This document shows, piece after piece, positions 8,915 through 22,518 of a stretch of 46,029 bases of DNA. A program made the translations under genes and the position numbers. The notes beneath the pieces were generated by a model. It did not search any database, had not been told where the DNA came from, and saw only the letters and a list, made by a program, of their open reading frames with translations. Where the stretch lies: positions 1 to 46,029 of the forward strand of contig CACILY010000006.1 in assembly GCA_902587615.1 (NCBI GenBank), given 5' to 3'. This DNA is from an uncultured Prochlorococcus sp. Its GTDB lineage: Bacteria > Cyanobacteriota > Cyanobacteriia > PCC-6307 > Cyanobiaceae. Numbering within the stretch: position 1 is the first letter of the stretch; each line of letters begins with the position of its first letter.

Positions 8915-10246
8915 ATGACAGGACAATCAAATCTCGGTATGGATTATTTCGAGACGCTTTCAAATACAAATGGACCTGAATGGAATGCAAATCTTTGGCC
9001 ACCATTTACTCAGATTTCCTCCTCAACTCCACCCCAAAAAATTAAGGAAGCTCAAGGGGCTCTTTTGTTGAGAGAGAATGAACCACCTCTGATTGATGCA
9101 ATAAGTAGTTGGTGGGTGACTCTTCATGGCCATTCACACCCCTACATTGCAAAGGCTATTGCACACCAAGCTAATCAATTAGAACAAATTATTTTCGCAG
9201 ATTTTCTTCATCCTCAAGCAGAGAACCTTGCCAAGCGACTAAGTAAATTAACAGGTCTTCAACGTTTATTCTTTTCAGATAATGGTTCTACCGCAGTAGA
9301 AGTAGCACTCAAAATTGCATGTCAATGGTGGCATAACAAAGGTGAATCTCGCAATCAAATTATTGCGTTCGAAGGTGCCTATCATGGAGATACGTTTGGA
9401 GCAATGGCTGTAGGAGAACGCAACTTATTTAATGCTCCTTTTGAAAAAATGCTCTTTCCTGTGAGCAGACTTCCATGGCCTTCAACTTGGTGGGATGACG
9501 AGGACATAGAACATAAAGAAAAAATAGTACTAGATGGTTTAGAAAAACTTCTCAAAACACCTACTGCAGCAGTAATTCTTGAACCATTAGTACAAGGAGC
9601 TGGTGGTATGGCAATGGTACGAACAGAATTTCTGCAAAAACTACAAAAGCTGATTCATGAAGCAGAAACACTACTCATCACTGATGAAGTTCTCACAGGG
9701 TTTGGGCGATGTGGGTCTTTATTTGCCTTTCAACGAGCTGAGCTTCAACCTGACTTAATTTCCTTATCTAAAGGGTTAACCGCTGGCTTCCTACCTATGG
9801 GAGTAACAATGGCAACTGAAAAAATTTTCCAGGCCTTTTTAGGTAATGACCCAAATCTAACTTTTTGGCATGGTCATAGTTTTACGGCAAATCCCTTAGG
9901 CTGCGCCGCAGCAAATGCAAGTTTAGATTTACTTGAAGAAAGTCCTAATAAATATCTGAATTTTGAGTCTCGCCATCTTCCTCATTTAACTAAGCTTGCC
10001 AAAAACCCAAAAATAATACGGCCGAGATTATATGGAACCATTGCAGCCTTTAACATCTCTGCAAATGGTCCAAAAGGCTATCTCAATACAGCCGGCAAAG
10101 CTTTAAAAAGATATGCTTTAGAACAAGGAGTATTTTTAAGACCTTTAGGTGACGTGGTCTATATACTACCTCCTCTATGTATTAGTGATGCAGAGCTAGA
10201 AAAATGTTATTTCGTCATCGAAAAAGGGTTACAAGCTATTGCATAG
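8915..10246 (+). CDS. bioA: adenosylmethionine-8-amino-7-oxononanoate aminotransferase
   Basis: BioA transfers an amino group, usually from SAM, to KAPA to make 7,8-diaminononanoate. The ATG at 8915 gives 443 residues; an in-frame TTG at 8876 would overlap the divergent gene and is less likely. NLWPPFTQ near residue 26 matches the conserved N-terminal motif of BioA, where a tyrosine or phenylalanine lines the active site. GAYHGDT lies near 150, DEVLTGFGRCG near 255-265, and SLSKGLTAGFLPMG carries the PLP lysine at K286. The active site is built as in class III aminotransferases. It completes the KAPA to dethiobiotin steps with bioF and bioD but stands apart from the coupled operon. Confidence 0.94.
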   Translation: MTGQSNLGMDYFETLSNTNGPEWNANLWPPFTQISSSTPPQKIKEAQGALLLRENEPPLIDAISSWWVTLHGHSHPYIAKAIAHQANQLEQIIFADFLHPQAENLAKRLSKLTGLQRLFFSDNGSTAVEVALKIACQWWHNKGESRNQIIAFEGAYHGDTFGAMAVGERNLFNAPFEKMLFPVSRLPWPSTWWDDEDIEHKEKIVLDGLEKLLKTPTAAVILEPLVQGAGGMAMVRTEFLQKLQKLIHEAETLLITDEVLTGFGRCGSLFAFQRAELQPDLISLSKGLTAGFLPMGVTMATEKIFQAFLGNDPNLTFWHGHSFTANPLGCAAANASLDLLEESPNKYLNFESRHLPHLTKLAKNPKIIRPRLYGTIAAFNISANGPKGYLNTAGKALKRYALEQGVFLRPLGDVVYILPPLCISDAELEKCYFVIEKGLQAIA

Positions 10247-10270
10247 ATACTCTTTGAAAGCATTAAATCA

Positions 10271-10537
10271 TTAAGGACCTTGAGTGATTGCAGCTTGAAC
10301 ATCATGGCGAGACAACCCATAAGAAAAACCACACTGACTTTTTTTTCCACCCTTTTCCCAAACAATCAAAAGTTTCTCTTTCTCCATCTTGATCTGAGCT
10401 GACCATCTAGGCATCACCCAATTCCAAACAGAACGATCATTTAGACTTGGTTCTGCACCCAGTTCTCTTAACCATAATTCAATAGCTATTAAAGAGTGTT
10501 GATTTAAAGGAGTTTGGTCTGATGGTAAAAATGACAT
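10271..10537 (-). CDS. DUF3143 family protein
   Basis: This 88-residue soluble protein resembles the small cyanobacterial family DUF3143, whose function is unknown. Recognisable stretches are PLNQHSLIAIELWLRELGA near the N-terminus and WNWVMPRWSAQIKM in the middle, ending with SYGLSRHDVQAAI. It lies 17 nt downstream of a J-domain gene on the same strand, so the pair is probably co-transcribed. The ATG at 10537 is the only good start. The family assignment is from memory of the sequence pattern, not a search. Confidence 0.72.
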   Translation of the reverse strand: MSFLPSDQTPLNQHSLIAIELWLRELGAEPSLNDRSVWNWVMPRWSAQIKMEKEKLLIVWEKGGKKSQCGFSYGLSRHDVQAAITQGP

Positions 10538-10554
10538 TTACATATTCACTTAAA

Positions 10555-11046
10555 TTAGTTACTGATTCGAAGCAGGAAGGTCATCAACCAACTAGGGGTA
10601 GTCATTAATTCTCTTCCTTGAGACATGGCAAATCCTATACCTAATAGTAAACTAATTAATAAAGTAATTCCTAGAAGCAGAAGAGAAAATAATTCACCAC
10701 CCGACAAAGGTCGACGAACACCGATCAAGTTTTTTTTCTCAGGAATCCAAGAATTAATTAATGACTCTTCAAAAGGAATAGATTGTTTTTGGCTGACCTC
10801 AATCAACTCTAAACTAGAATCATAATTCTTTCTTAAGACGGGATCTGCAAGAATCTCATAAGCCTCACAAATTTTCTGAAATTTATCTGCAGCCTCCTTC
10901 TTCGGCAATAATGTTGTATCTGGATGTAGTGCTTTACTCAGTTTGCAAAAGGCCCTTCTCAAAGCTACATCATCAGCCTTTTGAGAGACTTCAAGTAATT
11001 CGTAATGATTTCCCGAAAACGTCAAGTTCTTAAAATCGAAAATCAA
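10555..11046 (-). CDS. membrane-anchored J-domain (DnaJ-like) protein
   Basis: A 163-residue protein with an N-terminal J domain (about residues 13-76), including HYELLEVS, the catalytic HPD tripeptide at 41-43 and YEILADPVLRKNYD. The J domain would stimulate the ATPase of a DnaK. There is no Gly/Phe region or zinc-finger domain, so it is not the housekeeping DnaJ. Instead a linker leads to one hydrophobic helix at about 119-141, so the J domain probably faces the cytoplasm from a membrane. The start is TTG at 11046, since a stop sits two codons upstream and no ATG is close. It is divergent from rsmG and followed by the DUF3143 gene. Confidence 0.85.
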   Translation of the reverse strand: MIFDFKNLTFSGNHYELLEVSQKADDVALRRAFCKLSKALHPDTTLLPKKEAADKFQKICEAYEILADPVLRKNYDSSLELIEVSQKQSIPFEESLINSWIPEKKNLIGVRRPLSGGELFSLLLLGITLLISLLLGIGFAMSQGRELMTTPSWLMTFLLRISN

Positions 11047-11120
11047 GGATTAAGACTTTGCTACAGGCAATTTCTAAAAATACCTCCTCTAGAGATATAA
11101 CAATAACTCTAAATATTCAT

Positions 11121-11867
11121 ATGTCTATTGATACTAATTCAAGTAAACCATGCTCATCTTTGTGGGAGAAGATGAATTGGACCCCTTCAGAGAAGCAACT
11201 TGAACAATTTATTCACTTGCAAGCGATCATTAAATATTGGAACAAAAAAACAAATCTCACTCGACTGATAGAAGGACAAGATTATTGGGTTGGACAAATT
11301 TTTGACAGTCTTTGGCCTCTAAATCAAGAATTAAATAATCCCTACAAATCATTTTTATGCGTTGATGTTGGCAGTGGATGTGGCTTTCCAGGCTTAGCGG
11401 TAGCAATTGGTTTACCGAAAAGCAAGATTGTGTTAATAGATTCCTCAAGAAAAAAAACAGATGCCTTAGACAAAATATCTAAAGAAATTGGACTATCCTC
11501 AAGAATTGAAATTCATACAAAAAGAGCAGAGAGTATTGGCCAGGATTCCTATTTCAGAGGAACTTTTGATATTGCTATGGCAAGAGCAGTAGCCCCAGCT
11601 CCTGTTGTATCTGAATACCTAATCCCTCTTTTAAAAAAAAATGGAGAAGCCTTGCTCTATAAAGGATTATGGAATGAAGTTAATCAACAATCACTTAATG
11701 AAGCACTAATTCCTCTTGAAGCAAAAATCAAACAAGTTAATAGTACACAATTACCTGAGAATAGAGGGACAAGGAATCTTATTCGACTGGTACCAAAAGG
11801 CCCCTGTCCAGAAAAATATCCCCGATCTATAGGTATTCCAACTAAAAGGCCCTTGGGAAATGATTAA
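11121..11867 (+). CDS. rsmG: 16S rRNA (guanine-527-N7)-methyltransferase
   Basis: RsmG (GidB) methylates N7 of G527 in 16S rRNA, in the 530 loop. From the ATG at 11121 the protein has 248 residues. The N-terminal FIHLQAIIKYWNKKTNLT is the family pattern, and the SAM-binding motif VDVGSGCGFPG is at about 81-91; MARAVAPAPVVSEYLIPLL and the C-terminal ENRGTRNLIRLVPK also fit. A longer frame from a TTG at 11058 exists but adds residues not usual for the family. The gene is convergent with the aldo/keto reductase, and the two stop codons overlap by 4 nt at 11864-11867. Confidence 0.93.
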   Translation: MSIDTNSSKPCSSLWEKMNWTPSEKQLEQFIHLQAIIKYWNKKTNLTRLIEGQDYWVGQIFDSLWPLNQELNNPYKSFLCVDVGSGCGFPGLAVAIGLPKSKIVLIDSSRKKTDALDKISKEIGLSSRIEIHTKRAESIGQDSYFRGTFDIAMARAVAPAPVVSEYLIPLLKKNGEALLYKGLWNEVNQQSLNEALIPLEAKIKQVNSTQLPENRGTRNLIRLVPKGPCPEKYPRSIGIPTKRPLGND

Positions 11868-13078
11868 GCACTAGATAATCTTTTATATTCCTCACACTCT
11901 CCAAACTTATCTCGTAAAGATCTAAGCAAATTAGGTATTTCTTCTTTCCAGGGACTTTTCGAGAGAACAATTTTTAAATCCTCTTCGCTAACTTCTCTAT
12001 CTAAGCAATCTGCGTTAGATCCAGGAAACCAATGACCGCCATTCCCCAAAAGTTTATAACGTGCTCTCGCATAACCTTCCATTCCCCATGCCTCTACCAA
12101 ATTATGAAGCCATATTAAAATTGGAATATTAATTTCTCCTGGAGTGTTCTCCCAACTAGGTAAACCTTTCTCCCAACTCGATAACCAAGATGTACCTAAA
12201 GCAAAATTGGCAGCAGTCATCAAACGATTCTCAACGGGTGGTACCAAATCATTAGCCTTAGGAAGTAATTGTATTGCCTTTAAATGAAGGTTTAAATCCT
12301 CAGGACTATTAGCCCCAACACTAATCGTATGTACTCTTTGATCTCTTAAACAAAAAAGGTCATTAAAAATAATCGGATGCATTGGCGCACATAGATCTAC
12401 TAGTTGGTCAGATGGAGTATGTAAATGTCCTCCTTTATCCGTAGGACTAATAATAAAAACACCTAAATCAAATTTCGCGGCGGCTTGTAGTGCTCTTTCA
12501 TTATCTTGACGAATGAAATACCAATGAAGATTTACATAATCAAATTCTCCTGTTTCAATCGATTTAACTATCAATTCTGTAGATGCATGTGTAGAAAAGC
12601 CTATATGAATTACTTTTCCTGCTTTCCTCCATCGTTTCACTACATCCAAGCAACCCCCTGGACGAATTGTCTGCTCTAAATGCTTTGAACAATTAAGGCC
12701 ATGAATCGCGAGCAAATCTATTCTTTTACAATTAAGCTTCTTAAAACTAATTTCTAACTCAGATTCAAATTCTTTAGGGTCATCACGAGGTGGAATTTTA
12801 GTCTGAATCAATCTCTTGGGATCTTGAATCTTTTTTAAAGCCCATCCAATCTGTAGCTCAGAACTCCCATAATGTCTTGCCGTTTCAATATGATGCAATC
12901 CATTTTGAACTGCCTTTTTGATTGTATCTTCTAGTTTTTTTTGGTTATCAAATAAAACCTCTTTCCCTTCTAAATCTTTCCAACTCTGCTGAAATCTCAT
13001 ACCTCCTAACGATAAAACAGGCATCAAAATTTCTGTCCGTCCAAATCTTCGACAAGGTATAAAAGAGTTATCAATCAC
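11864..13078 (-). CDS. aldo/keto reductase, COG1453-like
   Basis: This 404-residue protein has an N-terminal aldo/keto reductase barrel, an NADPH-dependent carbonyl reductase fold. The tetrad can be traced: Tyr70 in ARHYGSSE, Lys94 in QTKIP and His126 in LAIHGLN, with Glu65 where most reductases have the catalytic aspartate (IETARHYG). The C-terminal ~100 residues extend beyond a standard ~300-residue reductase and carry no cysteine cluster, unlike many COG1453 members with a 4Fe-4S domain. The start is GTG at 13078. It follows the ferredoxin gene by 23 nt, so it may receive electrons from it or share its regulation; this is inference. The substrate is unknown. Confidence 0.82.
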   Translation of the reverse strand: MIDNSFIPCRRFGRTEILMPVLSLGGMRFQQSWKDLEGKEVLFDNQKKLEDTIKKAVQNGLHHIETARHYGSSELQIGWALKKIQDPKRLIQTKIPPRDDPKEFESELEISFKKLNCKRIDLLAIHGLNCSKHLEQTIRPGGCLDVVKRWRKAGKVIHIGFSTHASTELIVKSIETGEFDYVNLHWYFIRQDNERALQAAAKFDLGVFIISPTDKGGHLHTPSDQLVDLCAPMHPIIFNDLFCLRDQRVHTISVGANSPEDLNLHLKAIQLLPKANDLVPPVENRLMTAANFALGTSWLSSWEKGLPSWENTPGEINIPILIWLHNLVEAWGMEGYARARYKLLGNGGHWFPGSNADCLDREVSEEDLKIVLSKSPWKEEIPNLLRSLRDKFGECEEYKRLSSA

Positions 13079-13101
13079 TTTTGAAAATTAAATAAATCTG
13101 T

Positions 13102-13461
13102 TTAAGTCCAAGGAGGTAGGCCAAGAGGACGAAAATCCTGCTGGTCAAGCTTTTGACGCAATGAATCTAAATCCTCAAATTCTACCCATTGAATGCAATC
13201 AACTGGACAGGTATCAATTGCTTCCTGAATCAAGTTATTACTATCTCCATCTTGCCTAATTGCTCTTGCTCGTCCTTGATCCGGGTGCATCACAAAAGTA
13301 TTTGATGCAACTGAACTGCAATAAGTACAACCTATACATTTTGATTCATCTACCCATACTGCTTTCTCTCTAAGCTGTCCTCCTAATATTGGTTCCTGAC
13401 CATTAGGTTCTGATTCTTCGTAAGATTTCGCTTGAAAAGCAGTCGAAGGATCAAAATTCAA
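13102..13461 (-). CDS. single-cluster 4Fe-4S ferredoxin
   Basis: A 119-residue soluble electron carrier. Cys42, Cys45 and Cys48 in CIGCTYC plus Cys85 in CPVDC form a [4Fe-4S] site; a fifth cysteine (Cys89) is also present. Unlike two-cluster bacterial ferredoxins there is only one motif, flanked by an N-terminal arm of ~35 residues with EPILGGQLREKAVWVDE. The start is TTG at 13461, 9 nt after the ycf35 stop. The order DUF2997-ycf35-ferredoxin is compact and looks like one transcript. The redox partner is unknown; the adjacent aldo/keto reductase is one candidate. Confidence 0.88.
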   Translation of the reverse strand: MNFDPSTAFQAKSYEESEPNGQEPILGGQLREKAVWVDESKCIGCTYCSSVASNTFVMHPDQGRARAIRQDGDSNNLIQEAIDTCPVDCIQWVEFEDLDSLRQKLDQQDFRPLGLPPWT

Positions 13462-13470
13462 TTGCTTAAC

Positions 13471-13863
13471 TCAGGGATCCCAACGTGTAACAACAAGTTC
13501 TATAGATCCATCTATGTTTTTCTTTTGTTCAGCTATCTCAAAACCCTCCTGAGAAGTGGCAGTAATCACAGTATTAAGGGCATATCTTTGTGTTAATTGT
13601 GCTAAAAATCTTTCTACTGGAACAGGTTGTTTCCAAAGATCTAAGTCAGTTACTAACTCAAATGCTTTATTTGATTCATTCCATCTAAAGCCAATATCCC
13701 CTCCTTCATTCATCTTTACAGCCAACTCAGCTTTCACTGTTTGACCTCTGTATCCACGGACTAAGGTAAATCCTTCTTGTGGTAAATAACCAAGGTCTAC
13801 AAGCGCCTGAAGAAGTGGTTCTCGCTTGCGTAATTGAGTTTTTAACGTACTGAAATGCGACAT
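13471..13863 (-). CDS. ycf35: Ycf35 / DUF1257 family protein
   Basis: A 130-residue protein of the family conserved in cyanobacteria and in some red-algal plastid genomes; its function is not established. It opens with MSHFSTLKTQ, the typical N-terminus, followed by ALVDLGY and VRGYRGQT. The middle contains GGDIGFRWNE and the C-terminus LTQRYALNTV. No cofactor motif or membrane segment is seen. Its ATG overlaps the stop of the DUF2997 gene by 1 nt (TGATG), so the two are translationally coupled, and the ferredoxin gene follows at once. The arrangement suggests that all three act together. Confidence 0.88.
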   Translation of the reverse strand: MSHFSTLKTQLRKREPLLQALVDLGYLPQEGFTLVRGYRGQTVKAELAVKMNEGGDIGFRWNESNKAFELVTDLDLWKQPVPVERFLAQLTQRYALNTVITATSQEGFEIAEQKKNIDGSIELVVTRWDP

Positions 13864-14066
13864 CAGTGAATCTCTAGAGGAATAGATTGGGATTGAAGAT
13901 CTTCGCGAATAAAGGCATCAGAAGTGGGCTTCCTAGTCTCAACACTCCCAAGAGCAGATTCGAGCTTCTCTGTAAGTTGAAGGCAGGACTGACCTACCAT
14001 TCCTTCAACTGTCTCTTCTACTCGCCCGTCTTGACGAATCTTGAAGCGCAGAGTCCTTTGGGGCAT
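13863..14066 (-). CDS. DUF2997 family protein
   Basis: A 67-residue protein matching the small cyanobacterial family DUF2997, of unknown function. The N-terminal half reads as two beta strands (RTLRFKIRQDGRVEETVEG), followed by a helix beginning GQSCLQLTEKLESALG, with one cysteine. The ATG at 14066 is clear. Its TGA overlaps the ycf35 ATG by one base. The 96 nt upstream, between it and the HEAT-repeat gene, contain two short inverted repeats described separately. Confidence 0.8.
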   Translation of the reverse strand: MPQRTLRFKIRQDGRVEETVEGMVGQSCLQLTEKLESALGSVETRKPTSDAFIREDLQSQSIPLEIH

Positions 14067-14124
14067 GCGTCCTAAGTTAAGAGGCTTTTGATGTTATAGA
14101 AAGAAAGGATAGTTGTGTGAGACG

Positions 14125-14153
14125 GTTGTTACAACGTTGTGTTTATATCACAA
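14125..14153. repeat. two adjacent short inverted repeats
   Basis: The sequence GTTGT-T-ACAAC (14125-14135) is followed directly by TTGTG-7 nt-CACAA (14137-14153). They lie between the HEAT-repeat stop and the DUF2997 start on the minus strand. Neither is followed by a T-run, so a rho-independent terminator is not convincing. They could be a weak terminator or an operator for the DUF2997-ycf35-ferredoxin genes. Short repeats like this also arise by chance in AT-rich DNA. Confidence 0.3.
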
Positions 14154-14162
14154 AATTTAAAG

Positions 14163-14966
14163 TCATAGGCCTTCATCAATTAATCCCTTAACTCTTTTCT
14201 GTACCTCAGGATTATCAATTTGCTCTAAAGCAATTCGGGCCTCATCTCTGACTGAAGATTCTTGGTCATTTAGCAAAATTGTAATAATTGCATCAACTAT
14301 TTGGATTTGACGAGATTCAGACAGCTCATCATATAAACGTCCTAAAGACCAAATGCAATTGCTCCTAACGATTGGTTCAGTATCAATCTGAAGACTAAGA
14401 ATTAATTGACTAGCAGCATATTCAGCCTTTTCAGAAGATCCTGTAGTCACATCAGCAAGTGAGCTTGAAGCCCATAACCTAACTGCAGCGACATCAGTTT
14501 TAAGGGATTGAATTAAAGGCTCAAGCACAGGTGCCTCTGGATAATTACCCAAACTCCAAGCAGTTGCCTTTCGAACATAAGCGTTACTATCAAATTTCAA
14601 CAAATACAAAAGAATATCAACAGCGCGCGGGCAAGGATTACGTCCTAAAGCATAAACAGCACTCATCCTTACAACAGGGCAGGGTTCTTGCAAAAGAGGA
14701 ACTAAAAAAGGAAGTGACCTCGGATCTCGATATTCGCAAAATACTCTTAATCCTTGAAGTCTCTCTTCCTGTCCTTGCTGAAGCCACTTTAAGCCAGTCT
14801 CACATTCTTGCGCTGCAGTGATTTCATCTGAATCAAATCCCTTTAAATCAATTTCATCTAAAGGATCTCCCAGAACCTCAGCAGCCAATTCCTTAGCCAG
14901 AACATCTGGATCTATAGCAAGACTAGTTAAAGTCTCGGAAGAAGAATTTTCAGTAAATTCATTCAT
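14163..14966 (-). CDS. HEAT-repeat (PBS-lyase-like) protein
   Basis: A 267-residue protein made of helical HEAT-like repeats. From about residue 80 onward, recurring units such as VRMSAVYALGRN, VRKATAWSLGNY, VRLWASSSLADV, VRSNCIWSLGRL and VRDEARIALEQI are spaced about 32-38 residues apart. Repeats of this type occur in phycobilin lyases and in many scaffold proteins. No lyase-specific feature can be claimed, and most Prochlorococcus lack phycobilisomes, so a scaffold or assembly role is equally possible. It lies 30 nt downstream of a 41-residue membrane peptide gene and probably belongs to the hli-rlmN transcription unit. Confidence 0.82.
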   Translation of the reverse strand: MNEFTENSSSETLTSLAIDPDVLAKELAAEVLGDPLDEIDLKGFDSDEITAAQECETGLKWLQQGQEERLQGLRVFCEYRDPRSLPFLVPLLQEPCPVVRMSAVYALGRNPCPRAVDILLYLLKFDSNAYVRKATAWSLGNYPEAPVLEPLIQSLKTDVAAVRLWASSSLADVTTGSSEKAEYAASQLILSLQIDTEPIVRSNCIWSLGRLYDELSESRQIQIVDAIITILLNDQESSVRDEARIALEQIDNPEVQKRVKGLIDEGL

Positions 14967-14996
14967 TGCTAAATGCTAGGCCGCTTTCAACAATCC

Positions 14997-15122
14997 TCAA
15001 CTAATTGGCGCAGGCGCCAACATGTCACCTGGAAGCCACAGCCTTGCAGTCACAACAAAAAGTGCGATGACAAAAATAATCCCTATTAACATTGGCAAAA
15101 TTGTGGTACGAAAAAAACTCAT
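14997..15122 (-). CDS. 41-residue single-span membrane peptide
   Basis: This small frame runs from ATG at 15122 to TGA at 14997. It begins MSFFRTTILPMLIG, has one strongly hydrophobic helix at about residues 8-26, then RLWLPGDMLAPAPIS at the C-terminus. It sits 18 nt after rlmN and 30 nt before the HEAT-repeat gene on the same strand and fills the gap almost exactly, which supports it as a real gene. I do not recognise it as a named photosystem, cytochrome b6f or NDH subunit, although its size and topology resemble them. Confidence 0.65.
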   Translation of the reverse strand: MSFFRTTILPMLIGIIFVIALFVVTARLWLPGDMLAPAPIS

Positions 15123-15140
15123 TTAACTAGTGAAACATCT

Positions 15141-16372
<1,232 letters not shown>

Positions 16373-16422
16373 CTACAAGAGCTGATTAATGAATCAATAA
16401 GGGGTCTGATCAAAGTAAGTCT

Positions 16423-20562
<4,140 letters not shown>

Positions 20563-20570
20563 TCAAAAAT

Positions 20571-22475
20571 TCACGATGATGCCACCGCATCAATGATTGT
20601 GTGATTAATAACAACACGTCCAACTGTTGTGAGGATAAAACGACTAATTAGAGCCCCTTCGCCATCTAACCTGTCTCTTCTTAAACTCCATTGTTCAATT
20701 CGAGTCCCATCCTCAAGAGTTTTTGATTCGATTGGTTGATCTAATTCATCTGCATCATCGACTTCTCCATTGAAACGAACCCAAACCCAATCATGGAGAT
20801 TAATATGCTGGTTCTCATAAGAGTTAATAACATCTTCAAGAGAAGCATATGTATGAGAACGATCCCCAAAGATAGGCTTGGAGGCATCAGGCTGAAGTGC
20901 CGTGAGATAATAAGAACCTAAAACCATATCTTGAGAAGGCGTAACAATTGGATCACCAGTGGCTGGAGAAAGAATGTTATTACTAGCCAACATCAACATA
21001 CGAGCTTCCGTTTGAGCTTCAATTGCTAATGGGACATGAACCGCCATCTGGTCACCATCAAAATCTGCGTTAAATGCAGGGCAGACTAAAGGATGTAACT
21101 GTATAGCTCTACCAGCTACAAGCTTGGGTTCAAAAGCCTGAATACCTAATCTATGAAGAGTAGGAGCACGGTTAAGTAAAATTGGATGTCCATCTATGAC
21201 TTCTTGTAATACCTGCATAACTTCATCATCTGCTCGTTGGATTAATTTTTTTGCAGCCTTGATGTTATTAACGATATTTTGTCGAATTAACCTGTGAATG
21301 ACGAAAGGTTGAAAGAGCTCTATTGCCATCTCCTTAGGGAGTCCACATTGATGCATTTTTAATTTAGGTCCTACAACAATGACTGAACGACCTGAATAAT
21401 CAACCCTTTTTCCTAAAAGATTTTGACGAAAGCGTCCTTGTTTCCCCTCAATAATGTCACTAAGTGACTTTAAGGGACGACTATTAGCTCCAACAACTGT
21501 TCTTCCACGACGTCCATTATCTATAAGAGCATCAACAGCCTCTTGAAGCATCCTTTTTTCATTCCTAACAATAATTTCAGGTGCCAATATTTCTTGCAAT
21601 CTAGCCAACCTATTATTTCTGTTAATTACACGCCTATAAAGGTCATTCAAATCAGATGTAGCAAAACGGCCACCATCTAACTGAACCATAGGTCGTAAAT
21701 CGGGTGGTATTACAGGAATGGCATCTAGAACCATCCACTCAGGCTTTGCTCCCGTTGCAATAAAATTATCTATAACTCTTAGACGTTTAATTAGTTTGGC
21801 TCTTTTCTGCCCCTTACTAGAAGAAATTTCCTCTCTTAATTGTTCAGCAATAGCAGGGAGTTCTAGATCCTCAAGTAATTGTTTTAAGGCTTCAGCTCCA
21901 ATCCCTACTACAGGTTCATTCTCAATTGTTGAATCTTCTGCATATATCTCATCTTCGATTTCTAGCCACTCATCCTCCGTAAGCAATTGTTTATACTTTA
22001 AATCCTTGTGATCTCCTATATCTAAAACAACATAACAATTAAAGTAGACGATCTGCTCTACATCTCTTAAAGGCATGTCTAATAGTATTGCTACATAACT
22101 AGGTATACCCTTCAAGTACCAGACATGAGATACAGGCGCAGCTAATTTGATGAAACCCATTCTATGACGACGCACTCTGCTTTCAGTAACTTCTACACCA
22201 CATCGCTCACAAACAATTCCTCGATGCCTAACTCTTTTATATTTTCCACAGTGACATTCCCAATCTTTTGAGGGGCCAAATATCTTCTCGCAAAACAATC
22301 CATCCATCTCAGGTTTCAAAGTCCTGTAATTAATTGTTTCTGGCTTAGTGACTTCTCCAACTATTTGTCCATTAGGCAGTGTTCTCTGCCCCCAATCCAT
22401 AATCCTTTGAGGTGAGGCGAGCGTAATTTTTACGTAATCAAAATGATTTTCGGTGCGTAAGTTGCTGTTAGTCAT
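20571..22475 (-). CDS. rpoC1: RNA polymerase gamma subunit (RpoC1)
   Basis: RpoC1, called gamma in cyanobacteria, is the N-terminal part of beta' and holds the catalytic magnesium site. The protein has 634 residues. The zinc ribbon [20 protein letters not shown] lies at about 74-93, and [15 protein letters not shown], with the three metal-binding aspartates, at about 467-481. The N-terminus begins [17 protein letters not shown] and then ITLASP, as usual. It is 43 nt downstream of rpoB and 44 nt upstream of rpoC2, in the conserved rpoB-rpoC1-rpoC2 order. Confidence 0.98.
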   Translation of the reverse strand: MTNSNLRTENHFDYVKITLASPQRIMDWGQRTLPNGQIVGEVTKPETINYRTLKPEMDGLFCEKIFGPSKDWECHCGKYKRVRHRGIVCERCGVEVTESRVRRHRMGFIKLAAPVSHVWYLKGIPSYVAILLDMPLRDVEQIVYFNCYVVLDIGDHKDLKYKQLLTEDEWLEIEDEIYAEDSTIENEPVVGIGAEALKQLLEDLELPAIAEQLREEISSSKGQKRAKLIKRLRVIDNFIATGAKPEWMVLDAIPVIPPDLRPMVQLDGGRFATSDLNDLYRRVINRNNRLARLQEILAPEIIVRNEKRMLQEAVDALIDNGRRGRTVVGANSRPLKSLSDIIEGKQGRFRQNLLGKRVDYSGRSVIVVGPKLKMHQCGLPKEMAIELFQPFVIHRLIRQNIVNNIKAAKKLIQRADDEVMQVLQEVIDGHPILLNRAPTLHRLGIQAFEPKLVAGRAIQLHPLVCPAFNADFDGDQMAVHVPLAIEAQTEARMLMLASNNILSPATGDPIVTPSQDMVLGSYYLTALQPDASKPIFGDRSHTYASLEDVINSYENQHINLHDWVWVRFNGEVDDADELDQPIESKTLEDGTRIEQWSLRRDRLDGEGALISRFILTTVGRVVINHTIIDAVASS

Positions 22476-22518
22476 TAGAGGATTAAAAAGTGTTTATCAA
22501 AGGAAAAGAAATCATTAT

